Shown one piece after another: positions 5,506-5,530 of a stretch of DNA of 5,530 bases (the first letter of the stretch is position 1; every line of letters begins with the position of its first letter). The stretch covers positions 1-5,530 of the forward strand of contig JAGDAG010000300.1 in NCBI GenBank assembly GCA_017959625.1, written 5' to 3'. The DNA is from Abditibacteriota bacterium. Its GTDB lineage: Bacteria > Armatimonadota > UBA5829. Under the pieces are notes generated by a model. That model was not told where the DNA came from and searched no databases. It saw nothing but the letters and a program-made list of their open reading frames with translations. The position numbers were made by a program, and so were the translations under genes.

Positions 5506-5530
5506 ACGGACACATAGCAAGGCGTGCCCA

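Larger units (their letters stand above)
5051..5530. other. Gene-free, repeat-rich intergenic stretch
   Basis: About 480 bases after the terminator contain no reading frame with a recognisable domain, good ribosome site or credible composition. No tRNA or rRNA pattern was seen. The stretch is visibly GC-rich and is filled with inverted repeats and hairpins, listed separately. It looks like a cluster of short palindromic intergenic elements, extending to or beyond the right edge. Confidence 0.7.

Noticed and set aside
5097..5530. CRISPR array
   Set aside because: The recurring motif is only 13 bases, appears in both orientations, and spacing is irregular.

Overview
The window is chromosomal DNA from a bacterium: it holds FtsY, the bacterial SRP receptor, and NadB, the first enzyme of de novo NAD synthesis. 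I cannot place it in a phylum from sequence alone. Base composition is moderate to GC-rich. Coding sequence strongly avoids TTA, CTA and TCA codons: nadB has none in its first ~520 codons, and the two small regulatory genes have none. This avoidance explains the long open frames antisense to the real genes.

Layout. The left third is transcribed leftward. nadB (517-2109) is followed by ftsY (start at 520, running off the left edge), coupled through an ATGA stop/start overlap. A divergent intergenic region (2110-2323) carries a candidate nadB promoter on the minus strand and a near-consensus sigma70-type promoter (TTGAAA-17-TATAAT) firing rightward. That promoter serves a three-gene unit: a small STAS-domain protein (2324-2617), a GHKL/HATPase anti-sigma-type kinase (2628-3047) and, after an 81-nt structured spacer, a 625-residue protein joining an N-terminal STAS domain to a complete adenylate-forming (ANL) acyl-CoA ligase (3129-5006). 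A strong intrinsic terminator (5025-5050) closes the unit. The last ~480 bases hold no convincing gene. They are packed with inverted repeats, including three copies of a 13-base motif (two direct, one inverted).

How the genes might work together. STAS antagonist and HATPase kinase are the two halves of a partner switch of the SpoIIAA/SpoIIAB or RsbV/RsbW type, which normally releases or sequesters a sigma factor. No sigma factor is present here. Instead the third gene fuses a STAS domain, with its TSSG phospho-acceptor-type loop, to a metabolic enzyme whose adenylation motifs are all intact. The simplest inference is that the kinase binds and/or phosphorylates the STAS domain of the ligase, with the free STAS protein competing, so that acyl activation rather than transcription is the switched output. 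This fusion and its operon are the most interesting content of the window. The STAS-coding 5' end of the fusion gene also has codon use (three TTA, one TCA in 71 codons) unlike the ligase part (none), which fits a separate origin or recent joining of the segments.
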